Source of the DNA: Nitrosomonas sp.
Lineage (GTDB): Bacteria; Pseudomonadota; Gammaproteobacteria; Burkholderiales; Nitrosomonadaceae
Direction: 5' to 3'
DNA: 64,000 bases
NCBI GenBank assembly: GCA_024281675.1
Contig: JAMXAG010000003.1
Span: forward strand, 140,484 to 204,483
In this document: piece after piece, positions 30,491 through 39,619 of the stretch
How the letters are laid out: every line of letters begins with the position of its first letter
Position numbering within the stretch: position 1 is the stretch's first letter
Program-made: the position numbers and the translations under genes
Notes under the pieces: generated by a model
Told to the model about the DNA's origin: nothing
The model's input: only the letters and a program-made list of their open reading frames with translations
Databases searched by the model: none

Positions 30491-30520
30491 ATTATAATGG
30501 ACATGCGTAATGAACGTTAA
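30491..30520 (-). promoter_or_regulatory. Putative sigma70 promoter for coq7
   Basis: Read on the minus strand, a TTAACG box (30515-30520) and a perfect TATAAT box (30491-30496) are separated by 18 bp, about 30 bp before the coq7 start. The -35 box departs from consensus at two positions. The spacing and the exact -10 make this a reasonable candidate. Confidence 0.45.
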
Positions 30521-30589
30521 AATTTTTCAGCAAAAATATCTTATAGGTGTAGCAAAAGTTTATCTGTGAGCGTTACCCCAATCAATTCA

Positions 30590-31885
30590 TCAGCAAAACC
30601 CCATTTGCCGGGCGAGTAGCGTTACCGGATGTAATACTTCTACCGGAATATTTTCACCCCACAGTCCTTGAGTAATATGCATTGAACACCCGATATTTGA
30701 AGTTACCAGGTATTTTGCATCGTGTGCTACCAAATCATGTAACTTATGCGTCAGTAAAGCATTGGCTATATCGGATTGATCTAAAAAATAAGTTCCAGCC
30801 GCACCGCAACATTGATCATTATTTGCCAAAGCGATCACCTGAGCATTAGGAATGCGTGACATGAGCGCATAAGGGTAAGATTGCGCTTGTAATACGTTAC
30901 GTAACGTACAGGGATCATGAACGATAATTTTATCGGATAACGGCGCAATATCGATCTGTTCCCACCCAGGTGAAGCAGCCAGAAACTGGCTAATATCCGC
31001 GATCGAATGATTTTCATCAAACAAACCGTGCTCTGCTAATTGCGTACCACAACCGGAGGCTGTGGTAATAATTGCATCGACATGGTGCGACTCAAACGCG
31101 GTTTTGTTTTGCTTATTTAATGATGATACTTCTTTTATATGACCACTATGTTGATACAAGGCACCGCAGCAAGTTTGTTTTTGAGGCACATGGACGGTAT
31201 ATCCCAAGCGATTTAACACATAAATGCTCGCATTTAAGGTCGCAACATCAGTTAATCTTGCCACACACCCGAGAAACAAAGCGACTTCTCCGCGCTTGTT
31301 TTTATTGACTGGGTAAGTTTCTTTCCATGTGTGGGCAATAAAAGGCAGTGCTTTTGTTTCGTTTGTATACGGAAACTGAGCAACTGGAAGACTGGCAAGT
31401 AATTTTACCAATGGGTTCGTCTTTAATCGATTAAACGAATGAATCCACTTCCAAAAACCGCTTGTTTGTGCAAAATAGTACAAGCGATGCAGTTTTTCTA
31501 AACGGTCTGGTCGTGTAAGCAATGTTTTTTGTAAAAGATGCTTTAATTTGGATTGGCTTGGTTTTTTTATCGAGCGAGGTTGTTCTAACAGTAAAGCTCG
31601 GGTTTGATCGATCAATCGACCATACGAGACATAATTTGGACAAACGGCTTCACAAGCTCGGCATGTCAAACAACGATCCATGTGTTCGATAAATCGTGTA
31701 TTCATGGGGATTTTTTCCGTTGCTACAGCCTGCATAAGTGCGATACGACCACGCGGAGAATCGGCTTCAGATTTCAGCAACCGATAGGTTGGGCAAGCTG
31801 GCAAACACAAGCCGCAGGACACACACTGGTTTGCCTCGTGAGCAATAATTTTTTTAAAATCGGAAGATGAAGAGCGAAATAACAA
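30590..31885 (-). CDS. glcF: Glycolate oxidase iron-sulfur subunit GlcF
   Basis: A 431-residue protein with two 4Fe-4S clusters: cysteines C21, C24, C27 and C31 (CVSCGLCLPACP) and CLTCRACEAVCPNY near residue 75. Two C-terminal cysteine-rich CCG domains follow, marked CCGALYQHSG and CCGAAGTYFL. This is the GlcF layout. It passes electrons from GlcD/GlcE flavoproteins, which are not in the window, so GlcDE may be elsewhere. The start is a TTG at 31885, supported by a gaggaga ribosome site; no ATG precedes the cysteine motif. It is divergent from rpsP. Confidence 0.87.
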   Translation of the reverse strand: MLFRSSSSDFKKIIAHEANQCVSCGLCLPACPTYRLLKSEADSPRGRIALMQAVATEKIPMNTRFIEHMDRCLTCRACEAVCPNYVSYGRLIDQTRALLLEQPRSIKKPSQSKLKHLLQKTLLTRPDRLEKLHRLYYFAQTSGFWKWIHSFNRLKTNPLVKLLASLPVAQFPYTNETKALPFIAHTWKETYPVNKNKRGEVALFLGCVARLTDVATLNASIYVLNRLGYTVHVPQKQTCCGALYQHSGHIKEVSSLNKQNKTAFESHHVDAIITTASGCGTQLAEHGLFDENHSIADISQFLAASPGWEQIDIAPLSDKIIVHDPCTLRNVLQAQSYPYALMSRIPNAQVIALANNDQCCGAAGTYFLDQSDIANALLTHKLHDLVAHDAKYLVTSNIGCSMHITQGLWGENIPVEVLHPVTLLARQMGFC

Positions 31886-31996
31886 AATATCAATCTCCTC
31901 TATATAGTGGTATGCAATGCACTTTTTCTTAATTTTTGTTTAATCTACAAAGGAAAAGCAAACCTTAATGGTAGCATTCCCAATGCATTTTGTTTC

Positions 31997-32026
31997 TTGT
32001 CAGATGGGCTAAAATTACTGTAAAAT
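31997..32026 (+). promoter_or_regulatory. Putative promoter of the rpsP operon
   Basis: TTGTCA (31997-32002) and TAAAAT (32021-32026) are spaced 18 bp apart, about 50 bp ahead of the rpsP ATG in the glcF-rpsP divergent spacer. This is a good sigma70 match for a strongly expressed ribosomal operon. Confidence 0.6.
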
Positions 32027-32073
32027 TAACGGTTCTTCTTTTATACATGCAGTCAGGGGCTTACAGATAAAAT

Positions 32074-32340
32074 ATGGTTATCATTAGATTAGCAAGGGGC
32101 GGCGCCAAAAAACGCCCATTCTTCAATATGGTTGTTGCGGATTCACGTCACCCTCGTGACGGGAGATTTATTGAACGAGTTGGATTTTACAATCCCAGAG
32201 CTGTTGGAGGGGAAGAACCCTTGCGCGTTCAATTGGATCGCATTTCGTACTGGCAATCTAAAGGTGCCCAGCTATCGCCAACTGCAAATCGCCTGGTTAA
32301 ACAGTTTACGGTTAATACCAAAAAAGCTACAAACAGTTAG
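32074..32340 (+). CDS. rpsP: Small ribosomal subunit protein bS16
   Basis: An 88-residue bS16: [43 protein letters not shown]. Length and sequence are standard. It is the first gene of the rpsP-rimM-trmD-rplS operon, with a promoter at 31997-32026. The ribosome site is poor (agata before the ATG). Confidence 0.98.
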   Translation: MVIIRLARGGAKKRPFFNMVVADSRHPRDGRFIERVGFYNPRAVGGEEPLRVQLDRISYWQSKGAQLSPTANRLVKQFTVNTKKATNS

Positions 32341-32387
32341 TGTTGTTATTGCTTAGCTGTTATCGCGAATAAGAAAATATCTCGCGT

Positions 32388-32903
32388 ATGATTGTGATGG
32401 GGCATATCTTAGGGCCCTTCGGGACTCGTGGATGGGTTAAGGTTTGCCCATATACAGAATATATTGATGGGTTGCTGCAATATTCATCATGGTGGTTGGG
32501 TACAGAGGAAACTGCGAATTGGCATAAAGCGGAACTCGTGACGGGTCATGTCAATGGCAATAACTTAAATGTCAAATTAGCGGAATATTCTGACCGTGAG
32601 CAAGTTTTTCAACTAAAAGGATTACAAGTTGCAGTGCCACGTAGTTATTTGCCTGTTTTATCGGACGAGCAGGGTGACTACTACTGGTCGGATTTGATTG
32701 GTAAGGATGTCATCAATTTAAAATCCCATCATCTGGGTAAAATCATTGGATTATTAGAAACCGGTGCAAATGATGTATTGCGTGTACAAAATGATTCCAT
32801 GAAGGATTCTAAAGAGATTCTCATTCCTTTCATCAAACAGATCATTATTCAAGTAGATTTAGATAAGTCACGGGTGATTGTTGATTGGGAATTGGATTTT
32901 TAG
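32388..32903 (+). CDS. rimM: Ribosome maturation factor RimM
   Basis: A 171-residue RimM. The N-terminal domain is VMGHILGPFGTRGWVKVCPYTEYIDGLLQYSSWWLG, and the C-terminal PRC-barrel has YYWSDLIGKDVINLKSHHLGKIIGLLETGANDVLRVQND and EILIPF. It binds uS19 and helps mature the 30S head. It lies 47 bp after rpsP and 8 bp before trmD, in the universal order. Confidence 0.96.
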   Translation: MIVMGHILGPFGTRGWVKVCPYTEYIDGLLQYSSWWLGTEETANWHKAELVTGHVNGNNLNVKLAEYSDREQVFQLKGLQVAVPRSYLPVLSDEQGDYYWSDLIGKDVINLKSHHLGKIIGLLETGANDVLRVQNDSMKDSKEILIPFIKQIIIQVDLDKSRVIVDWELDF

Positions 32904-32911
32904 TGAAATAG

Positions 32912-33685
32912 ATGATGCCTTTTGCGTGCGATGTTTTGACACTATTTCCGGAAATGTTTAATGCTGTTACTCAGTATGGCGTGACAGGGAAGGCCTGGAA
33001 GAATCGTATTTTTGAATTGACAACATGGAATCCACGCGACTTTAGCCATAATAGTCATCGTACTGTCGATGATAGTCCCTACGGTGGCGGGCCGGGGATG
33101 GTGATGATGGCTGAACCCCTGGAAGAAGCCATTATGCAAGCCAAGTCAAGGCAACAGGGGCTTGGAATTACGCATCCGGAAGTCGTTTACTTGTCGCCGC
33201 AAGGAGAAAAACTTACGCATGCAACGGTTAAAGAATTGAGCCTCGGTAGTGGATTGATTTTTGTGTGTGGAAGATATGAAGGTGTTGATGAACGCCTCAT
33301 TGTACGGCAAGTGGATAGAGAAATATCGATTGGCGATTATGTGCTTTCGGGGGGTGAAATTGCTGCAATGGTGCTTATTGATGCAATTGTCAGGCAAATC
33401 CCTGACGTATTAGGTGATCCTGAATCAGCAAACCAAGATTCTTTTGTCAATGGACTGCTGGATTATCCTCACTATACTCGACCAGAAATATATAGAGGGG
33501 ACCAAGTGCCTGAAATACTAATGTCCGGGAATCATGCGCATATCCAACGTTGGCGTTTGCAACAGTCACTCGGAAGAACTTGGTCTAGGCGACCAGATTT
33601 GCTTGAAACAAAACTTGCACATGGTATGACAACCGAGGAACAAAAACTTTTAGAAGAATATAAACAATTACACAAAACAAGGTAA
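32912..33685 (+). CDS. trmD: tRNA (guanine37-N1)-methyltransferase
   Basis: A 257-residue SPOUT methyltransferase. The family blocks are present: [58 protein letters not shown], and the trefoil-knot SAM site [32 protein letters not shown]. The C-terminal [28 protein letters not shown] positions the tRNA substrate. It modifies G37 next to the anticodon to prevent frameshifting. Two adjacent ATGs are possible starts. Confidence 0.97.
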   Translation: MMPFACDVLTLFPEMFNAVTQYGVTGKAWKNRIFELTTWNPRDFSHNSHRTVDDSPYGGGPGMVMMAEPLEEAIMQAKSRQQGLGITHPEVVYLSPQGEKLTHATVKELSLGSGLIFVCGRYEGVDERLIVRQVDREISIGDYVLSGGEIAAMVLIDAIVRQIPDVLGDPESANQDSFVNGLLDYPHYTRPEIYRGDQVPEILMSGNHAHIQRWRLQQSLGRTWSRRPDLLETKLAHGMTTEEQKLLEEYKQLHKTR

Positions 33686-33719
33686 AATCGGCAATCTGAA
33701 AAATGGAGCAAAACAAATC

Positions 33720-34169
33720 ATGAATCTTATCGATCAATTAGAAGCTGAAGAAATTAAACGGCTTAACAAAGACATACCCGATTTTTCCCCAGGGGATACA
33801 GTCGTCGTAAACGTCAACGTTGTGGAAGGAGATCGTAAGCGTGTACAAGCTTATGAAGGCGTAGTCATTGCGAAACGTAACCGGGGATTGAATTCGTCTT
33901 TTATTGTTCGCAAAATTTCAAGTGGTGAGGGCGTAGAGAGAACTTTCCAGACATACTCACCATTAATTGCGAGCGTTGAAATTAAACGTCGTGGTGAGGT
34001 GCGTCGCGCTAAACTGTACTATCTTAGAGATCGCTCAGGAAAATCAGCACGTATTCGCGAAAAATTATCGACTCGTACACAAGCCCTTAAAGAATCAGTA
34101 TCAGGTTCTGCTCAAGCCAATGCTGCCGCAGAGCAAATGGAAAATAGTGGCGATGCAGCAAAGGAATAG
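33720..34169 (+). CDS. rplS: Large ribosomal subunit protein bL19
   Basis: A 149-residue bL19: [65 protein letters not shown]. It is longer than the E. coli protein (115 residues) because of a C-terminal tail rich in Ser, Ala and Gln, a feature also seen in other betaproteobacteria. It is the last gene of the operon and is followed by a strong terminator at 34232. Confidence 0.97.
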   Translation: MNLIDQLEAEEIKRLNKDIPDFSPGDTVVVNVNVVEGDRKRVQAYEGVVIAKRNRGLNSSFIVRKISSGEGVERTFQTYSPLIASVEIKRRGEVRRAKLYYLRDRSGKSARIREKLSTRTQALKESVSGSAQANAAAEQMENSGDAAKE

Positions 34170-34231
34170 GAATAGAACAAATTGATGAGGGTTTGAATGT
34201 TTGATTCGCTAGATCTTATTGAATAGCAATA

Positions 34232-34273
34232 AAAAAGCCCTGCAAGAAAAAGATTCTTCTTGCAGGGCTTTTT
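34232..34273. terminator. Bidirectional terminator between rplS and the arsC-like gene
   Basis: A perfect 17-bp stem (34232-34248 with 34257-34273; core agccctgcaagaa) encloses an 8-nt loop. Five A residues open the stem and five T residues close it, so it can stop transcription in both directions. It sits between the convergent ends of rplS and the arsC-like gene. Confidence 0.9.
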
Positions 34274-34293
34274 AAATTGGAGACTATTATCTT

Positions 34294-34647
34294 TTACTGT
34301 TTTATTTTCAATAAATCGAAAACATTTTCGGGTGGACGGCATATCTTAGCTTGGTTACCGCGTACTACGATAGGACGTTGCATTAAATCCGGATTATCAA
34401 TCATTGCTTGCATAAGCTCTTCGTCCGAGGCGCCTGTTAATTGATTAGCAGACGGTTCATCTTTACGCAAAATATCCCGTGCGGTTACACGCAATTTAGC
34501 AATCAGCTCTTTCAACTCGCCAATCGTCAAAGGCGTATCATAATAATTCACCGAATCGAACTCTTCCCCGCTCTCTGCCAGAATGGATAGCGTGGTTCTA
34601 CACTTACTACAAGTAGGTTTCTGGTAAATCTTTATTTTATCGTTCAT
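34294..34647 (-). CDS. Arsenate reductase-like protein (ArsC/YfgD, glutaredoxin type)
   Basis: A 117-residue ArsC-family thioredoxin-fold protein starting MNDKIKIYQKPTCSKCRTTLSIL, with C13 as the catalytic cysteine and an added C16. It also has the typical LKELIAKLRVTARDILRKDEP and ENPDLMQRPIVV-like DNPDLMQRPIVVRGNQAKICRPPENV segments. No arsR or arsenite pump is nearby, so an arsenic role is unproven. Many members of this subgroup (YfgD, Spx-like) have general reductase functions or unknown ones. Confidence 0.85.
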   Translation of the reverse strand: MNDKIKIYQKPTCSKCRTTLSILAESGEEFDSVNYYDTPLTIGELKELIAKLRVTARDILRKDEPSANQLTGASDEELMQAMIDNPDLMQRPIVVRGNQAKICRPPENVFDLLKIKQ

Positions 34648-34709
34648 TCATTGTGACGCTTAAAGTTTTATAGGCATGAATAGGATGCACTGATTTATCA
34701 ACACGTCAT

Positions 34710-35231
34710 TTATTTGATACCACATTCCGAGGATATGGTTTTATAAGCTGCTGACGAACCACTTAATCCAAAAGTATCAACGGTGCTAGTGCCGCGAGAA
34801 GAAACACCTTTCACAACTAAAGAACTACCTCGTTTGATCGCATCTACGATTTTATCATCGGTCGATTGATCGCGGGCCCATGCTGAATCGTCCTGGGTAA
34901 AGAGTTGAAAAGTCAGATTGTTTACAGTAACTGAAGCTTCACTTCCTGTCTTATAGGTATAACCCGATACATAACTAAACACGTTTTTACTTTTTTCTGC
35001 TGGACGATGGGTAACCAGTACAAACACATCTCCTCTTTTCGAGTAATTTCCAGAAGTTTTTTTAGGCTGGCTAACCATATAACAAACTTTATTGCTATTC
35101 TCCATAAAAGTATAAGCTATCCAATCACCATGTTCACCAATCATCTTGGGTTCCGTAGCATGTGCAACGTTACCAAACAGAGGAAGTAGAAACATGCTAC
35201 ACAGTAGTAATTTTGTACACTTTAATTTCAT
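34710..35231 (-). CDS. IalB-like (invasion-associated locus B) secreted protein
   Basis: A 173-residue exported protein: signal peptide MKLKCTKLLLCSMFLLPLFGNVAHA, then the IalB-type domain with DWIAYTFMENSNKVCYMVSQPKK, RGDVFVLVTHRPAEKSKNVFSYVSGY and a final cysteine in SSECGIK. The two cysteines of the mature protein could pair. Homologues occur widely in free-living proteobacteria despite the family name, and the function is unknown. It lies alone between the arsC-like gene and a DUF2024 gene on the minus strand. Confidence 0.82.
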   Translation of the reverse strand: MKLKCTKLLLCSMFLLPLFGNVAHATEPKMIGEHGDWIAYTFMENSNKVCYMVSQPKKTSGNYSKRGDVFVLVTHRPAEKSKNVFSYVSGYTYKTGSEASVTVNNLTFQLFTQDDSAWARDQSTDDKIVDAIKRGSSLVVKGVSSRGTSTVDTFGLSGSSAAYKTISSECGIK

Positions 35232-35326
35232 TTTTTGAAGAAACCTTGAAAATTATCGGAATGCCAAGCAATTGCTCAATAATCATCAGCAATACACCAG
35301 ACAGTTAAAATGATACTGTTTCGTCT

Positions 35327-35584
35327 TTATTTGCACCCTTCCATTTTATAAATATAAAACCCATTTTCGTTGATTTCATCAACCACATGATCGGGTGCAC
35401 TTTGACTGTGACAGAAACTGCATTCTTTACTAGTGACGACTGCATCATTTTCGCCAATTGAAGCAAGCCATTGTTTTGCATATTCAACAGCTTTTTTATC
35501 GTCCTTCATGGACGTAAAAACATCAAAATGCATAGTGTGGCCATCCTTGGCTTTAACATAGGTATCATATACATGAATTTGCAT
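35327..35584 (-). CDS. DUF2024 family protein
   Basis: An 85-residue protein, MQIHVYDTYVKAKDGHTMHFDVFTSMKDDKKAVEYAKQWL, followed by a CSFCHSQ pair and ENGFYIYKMEGC. The layout matches the DUF2024 family, whose function is not known. The cysteine-histidine cluster (C56, C59, H60 region) might bind metal, but that is inference. It is preceded by a gene-poor region and probably has its own promoter in the AT-rich upstream sequence. Confidence 0.82.
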   Translation of the reverse strand: MQIHVYDTYVKAKDGHTMHFDVFTSMKDDKKAVEYAKQWLASIGENDAVVTSKECSFCHSQSAPDHVVDEINENGFYIYKMEGCK

Positions 35585-36344
35585 TTACTTAATCCTTTAT
35601 TACAAAATCAATTATTGTCGCGAAATATGGATAGCATCACCGTACTATCTGAACTATCCGAATAACTTTTCTGAAACAGGCAAAATACTATACCAAGTTA
35701 TCAGTAAAACTTAAACCTAAACTGCTATACATATAGAGAACAAGTGTGCAGTCATGTTTGAAGTATAAAGAATTTCATATTCTATAAGAAGTAGGAGTAA
35801 TTTTGAAATAAGACGATCACAGATCTATTCCTTATCAGGCTTTAAAGAGGGTGATTTTTAGGAGTAATGAGATGATAGGCATCAGGTCAATGATCAGTCG
35901 GAGCTTCTAGCAGGTGTTGAAAAACTACCTGCGTTATCCGCGACGTTATAAACAGGCTCATAATGCTCTTTCTTTTACTATACATAAACTGCGCTTTTCG
36001 CCTGCTTCTGCCCTGAATCGTCTTCCTCGAAAACGTTTTTCAGCGGTTTGCTAGGTGGCATAGTATTAATGCGGATGGCAACACAACAAGTTGTCTTTTG
36101 CAGAGGATTGTTCCTGAGAATCAATAATCGTATGATCTATTATCAATGCTTAAGTGCTTTGCTGAAATCAAAGCAGTCGGTGATCGTTTGCTGGTGGTTT
36201 GCTGGTGTTTACCTATCTGCGAGGGTAGAATAGCGCGATTTAGTCCTTCATGGGCTGTTTTATTTGATCATCGCAGTAAGTAGTCTGTAAAAAATTTCCA
36301 ATGGAGCATCTTTTAAATAAATTGATAGTTATTTCGATTCGGTC
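35585..36344. other. Gene-poor 760-bp spacer
   Basis: No convincing gene was found. The left part (35585-35900) is AT-rich and without recognisable structure. The centre (35907-36054) holds a MITE-like element. The right part (36055-36344) contains an open frame of 61 codons (36048-36233) that overlaps the element edge, has no ribosome site and resembles nothing I know. It probably carries the promoter of the glycan cluster that starts at 36345. Confidence 0.6.
35907..36054. mobile_element. MITE-like element with imperfect terminal inverted repeats
   Basis: The left end at 35907 (ctagcaggtgttgaaaaac) and the reverse complement of the right end at 36054 (ctagcaaaccgctgaaaaac) share CTAGCA and TGAAAAAC. 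CTAG at both edges could be a 4-bp target duplication of the kind made by IS5-family transposases. The 148-bp core has no gene and reads like the non-coding end of an insertion sequence. It is most likely a non-autonomous derivative or a remnant. Confidence 0.5.
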
Positions 36345-37613
36345 ATGAAAGCTCTTTTCTTTCTTCGTCACTACAATGATATTGACCATATTACGCCGGT
36401 TATTTACAAGTGGATCCAGTCCGGTCATCAATGCGATGTGGTGTTAATTGGTTCTGCAAAATTTCGCCGCGATTTTCGTGTGCAATTTTTGAGTCAGTTA
36501 AAAGGAGTTCGTGTAGCGCATATGCGAGAGCTGTTTTCATGGTTGGATTATCTTAAATGGCGCTTACAAATGTTATTGCTGACGCGAAATGTTCGTCGCA
36601 TAAAAATTATTGGAAATATAGTTGCTGCATTGGCAGAGCATTTTGATGAAAAAAAACGCGAACCGTTATGGCGGCATACGGCAGGTTTTTTATTGGAACG
36701 CTGTTTTGCCGGAAACAACAGCCAAGGTGTTGTCGCTTTTGATTGGATTGAAAGAAATTCGGTGATTTGCGTAGAATGGGTAGAAGTAGTTGTGGCAATG
36801 GCGAAAGATAGAGGTTTTAACGTTGTTTCGCTGCCACATGGCGATAGTCCACATGCAAGTCAATTGATTCGACGCGGTGAAAGGCGTGTGGTCCCGGATG
36901 CTTTGTTTTCTACCGCGGCGATTTTTGATAAATTGGTCGTGCCTAATGAATTGTGTGCGATACGTTTTCGTCCTTTTCTACCGGAAAGTAAAATTGCTGT
37001 TCTCGGTTCGCCAAGATACTGTGAAGAATGGCTGAGCATCCTTTCCGGTTTAATGCCGCCATCACCGCTGGTACGTTCAAACAGTCGGCTTAAGATTGTC
37101 ATGTTTTTGAGAAAAGCTAATTTCACGACCTTTTGGGAAGAAGTGGGAGAAGTGGTACAGATGATTGCAGAGTTTCCGGATGTGGAACTGATTATTAAGC
37201 CGCATACGCGTAGTGGTTGGAAGCAATCATTGACTACAGACAACACGATTCGAAAATTACACAGTGTTCGGATTGCTGATGATAATACACATTCCGTGCA
37301 CTTGATGAACTGGTCGGATGTGATTATTGATTTAGCTACATCGGTAGTTTTTGAAGCAGTACGTGTGAAAAAACCGGTTTTGGCAGCTGACTATTTGATT
37401 GCTGCCCGTTCAACGGTTGCTTATTACATGCCTGAGACCGAGCTTAAATGCCGCGACGATGTATATGAAAGGATCAATGGTTTTTTGACGCAAGGACTGG
37501 ATTCCTTTTACGTGGAAGAAAATCGACAGCGTTTTCTGAAAGAGATACTGGATGTTCCGGATGGTAACGTCCTGTCGCGCTTTGTGGCTTTACTTGAAAA
37601 ATCAGCGGAGTGA
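36345..37613 (+). CDS. Putative GT-B-like surface polysaccharide transferase
   Basis: A 422-residue soluble protein. The N-terminus MKALFFLRHYNDIDHITPVIYKWIQSGHQCDVVLIG is a Rossmann-like half found in GT-B transferases. The middle has SLPHGDSPHASQ, and the C-terminal half has DVELIIKPHTRSGW and WSDVIIDLATSVVFEAVRVKKPVLAADYL. The latter resembles the donor-binding part of CDP-glycerol glycerophosphotransferase or polysaccharide transferases. I cannot name the donor or acceptor. It opens a + strand cluster of glycan genes, and its position before FkbM, GT2 and O-antigen ligase genes supports a cell-surface role. The start ATG lies 12 bp after a ttcgattc stretch without a strong ribosome site. 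Confidence 0.6.
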   Translation: MKALFFLRHYNDIDHITPVIYKWIQSGHQCDVVLIGSAKFRRDFRVQFLSQLKGVRVAHMRELFSWLDYLKWRLQMLLLTRNVRRIKIIGNIVAALAEHFDEKKREPLWRHTAGFLLERCFAGNNSQGVVAFDWIERNSVICVEWVEVVVAMAKDRGFNVVSLPHGDSPHASQLIRRGERRVVPDALFSTAAIFDKLVVPNELCAIRFRPFLPESKIAVLGSPRYCEEWLSILSGLMPPSPLVRSNSRLKIVMFLRKANFTTFWEEVGEVVQMIAEFPDVELIIKPHTRSGWKQSLTTDNTIRKLHSVRIADDNTHSVHLMNWSDVIIDLATSVVFEAVRVKKPVLAADYLIAARSTVAYYMPETELKCRDDVYERINGFLTQGLDSFYVEENRQRFLKEILDVPDGNVLSRFVALLEKSAE

Positions 37614-37674
37614 TGTTGTTGCATGATGACCATCAATTAATGTCAATGTAAGTTAACCTAAAAGAAAATACATA

Positions 37675-38439
37675 GTGTCAATTAAAGAGATTATTAATGA
37701 ATTAGTTGTGGTTGCGTATAAACTGAAAGGGGGCTATGTAAAGGTCCCAGTCAGAGACCAATCTATTTTGATTTCAGTAGACCATCTGCGTACTTTGAAT
37801 CGCGCAAAAACCTATTCAGTTAAAGAACCAGATACGCTGGATTGGTTGGATAGCTTCGAGCCAAATTCTTGTTATTTTGATATTGGCGCGAACATTGGGC
37901 AGTATTCTTTGTATCCAGCAAAGAAATATGGCGACAAGATTCGGGTTTATGCTTTCGAACCCCAGAGCAATAATTATTATGCACTCAATAAGAATATATT
38001 CTTCAATAACTTAAGTGATAATATTTTATCCTATTGTGTAGCGATATCTGGGCAAAGTGAATTTTCCAAACTGTATATTCCGAAATTTATTCCAGGGGGC
38101 AATCGGTCGCAATTTGGTGCTGAAGATCTAGAAAATATGAAAATATCAGCAACACATACGCAAGGTATGTTCGGTGTAACACTGGATGATTTGTGCGGTC
38201 AGTGGAAGTTTCCTTGCCCAAACTATATCAAAATCGATGTGGATGGTTTGGAAATCGCTATTCTGAAAGGTGCGGCCTCTATTCTGAAAAATCCTGCATT
38301 GAAATCGATTATCGTTGAGTTGGGTACTGAAAGTGAACGTAATGAAGCGCTCGCGCTTATGCAACAAGCCGGGTTTGAAGTAAAACAAAAATCAACTAGA
38401 AATTGGGGTGAAGCTTATTTGATTTTTGAAAGAAGCTGA
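37675..38439 (+). CDS. FkbM-family methyltransferase
   Basis: A 254-residue SAM methyltransferase of the FkbM family. Motif I is CYFDIGANIGQYSLYPAKKYGDKIRVYAFEPQ (about residues 66-97), and the late block NYIKIDVDGLEIAILKGAASILKNPALKSIIVEL is diagnostic. Such enzymes commonly O-methylate sugars in surface glycans. The start is GTG at 37675. The ORF is immediately followed by the GT2 gene, with which it is likely co-transcribed. Confidence 0.88.
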   Translation: MSIKEIINELVVVAYKLKGGYVKVPVRDQSILISVDHLRTLNRAKTYSVKEPDTLDWLDSFEPNSCYFDIGANIGQYSLYPAKKYGDKIRVYAFEPQSNNYYALNKNIFFNNLSDNILSYCVAISGQSEFSKLYIPKFIPGGNRSQFGAEDLENMKISATHTQGMFGVTLDDLCGQWKFPCPNYIKIDVDGLEIAILKGAASILKNPALKSIIVELGTESERNEALALMQQAGFEVKQKSTRNWGEAYLIFERS

Positions 38440-38447
38440 TATTGGCT

Positions 38448-39467
38448 ATGGACAAACCAAGCCTATTGTCTGTTGATGTTGTTATTCCTGTTTATAATTC
38501 TCCCGATATAGTAAAACGCTGCATTGATTCGGTAATCGCGCATCTGAATCAATCCATTCATACAGTATGGATTCAAGACGATGCTTCCAATGTAGAAACA
38601 CGCGAAATGCTGGATGGATTGACCTACACACAAGTACATGTGCATCATGCTTTGAGAAATCTAGGGTACGGTCAATCGGTCAACGAAGCAGTTGCGCGTT
38701 CCGATGCCGATCTGGTACTGGTGCTTAATTCAGATACTGAATTGCGAGAAAATTTTCTGCCGACGCTATGCAATGCGTTGCAACAAGATGAGAAGCTTGC
38801 GATTGTTAGTCCAGTACACGATTCTTTCTTTCATTATCATCCCAGTCAGTATCAGCGCCAAACGGGTGGTTATATTACGACTTACCGTTTTCAAGGCTAT
38901 GGTTTCTTGGTTCGACGTAAGCTTTTTATGTCGATTGGGGGTTTTGACCAGGAATTTGGCCGCGGATACTACGAAGATACTGACCTGGGGCGCCGCTTGA
39001 TCGAACAAGGTTGGCGCGTGGGTATTCATGCGGATTGTTATATCCATCATAAAGGTGGCGCTTCATTTGGCCGCGGGCAGGATTTTCGAGCGCTGGTTGC
39101 ACGCAATCGTGCGTACTACTTTTTCCGTTATCCCGATGCGAAAAAAAATATCTTATTGATTTCTTGTAAGTATTCTTTGCTGGATTTGTCGCCCGAGTTG
39201 ACCAATAACTTGAATGTCGTTATGCAGCGTGGCGGAAGTGTTTATTGGTTGACGCCATTATCATCGCCGCAGCTATCGTGTTTGCAAATGCACAATGTTT
39301 CTGCCAATTTGTTTAATATGCTTCGCTTAATGTTGAGAGGTCAATCACGTGCTGATAAACGTATTTCTGCAGTCTGGATGCTGGCGGGGGTTCCATGGGT
39401 ATGGCAAATACTACTGAAAGGATTTGTTCGTCTCAACAAACTTAAACTACGAGAGTGGGCAAATTGA
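38448..39467 (+). CDS. Family 2 glycosyltransferase
   Basis: A 339-residue GT2 (rhamnosyltransferase-like) enzyme. It has SVDVVIPVYNSPDIVKRCIDSVIAHL at the N-terminus, the VWIQDDASN acidic motif, the DxD-like LVLNSDTELRENFL, and YEDTDLGRRLIEQGWRVG as the acceptor-side ED motif. The C-terminal 90 residues are poorly conserved and slightly hydrophobic. It transfers a sugar from a nucleotide donor to a growing glycan. A TTG at 38442 is an alternative start. It lies 8 bp after the FkbM gene. Confidence 0.87.
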   Translation: MDKPSLLSVDVVIPVYNSPDIVKRCIDSVIAHLNQSIHTVWIQDDASNVETREMLDGLTYTQVHVHHALRNLGYGQSVNEAVARSDADLVLVLNSDTELRENFLPTLCNALQQDEKLAIVSPVHDSFFHYHPSQYQRQTGGYITTYRFQGYGFLVRRKLFMSIGGFDQEFGRGYYEDTDLGRRLIEQGWRVGIHADCYIHHKGGASFGRGQDFRALVARNRAYYFFRYPDAKKNILLISCKYSLLDLSPELTNNLNVVMQRGGSVYWLTPLSSPQLSCLQMHNVSANLFNMLRLMLRGQSRADKRISAVWMLAGVPWVWQILLKGFVRLNKLKLREWAN

Positions 39468-39619
39468 TTTAAATTTCTATGCTAGTAATGACGGACATTC
39501 GTTATTTTGCAGCGATTCTGTTAGCAACTTTTTGCTATAAAAGTGTAGGGTGTAAAGCCGCCTTTCCTGGTGGGATTTTGCTACTTACGGTATAAAATCT
39601 TTATACAAAATTATTTTCA

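Noticed and set aside
36048-36233. 61-codon frame after the MITE-like element
   Set aside because: It overlaps the element edge, lacks a ribosome site, and its composition does not resemble a protein I know.
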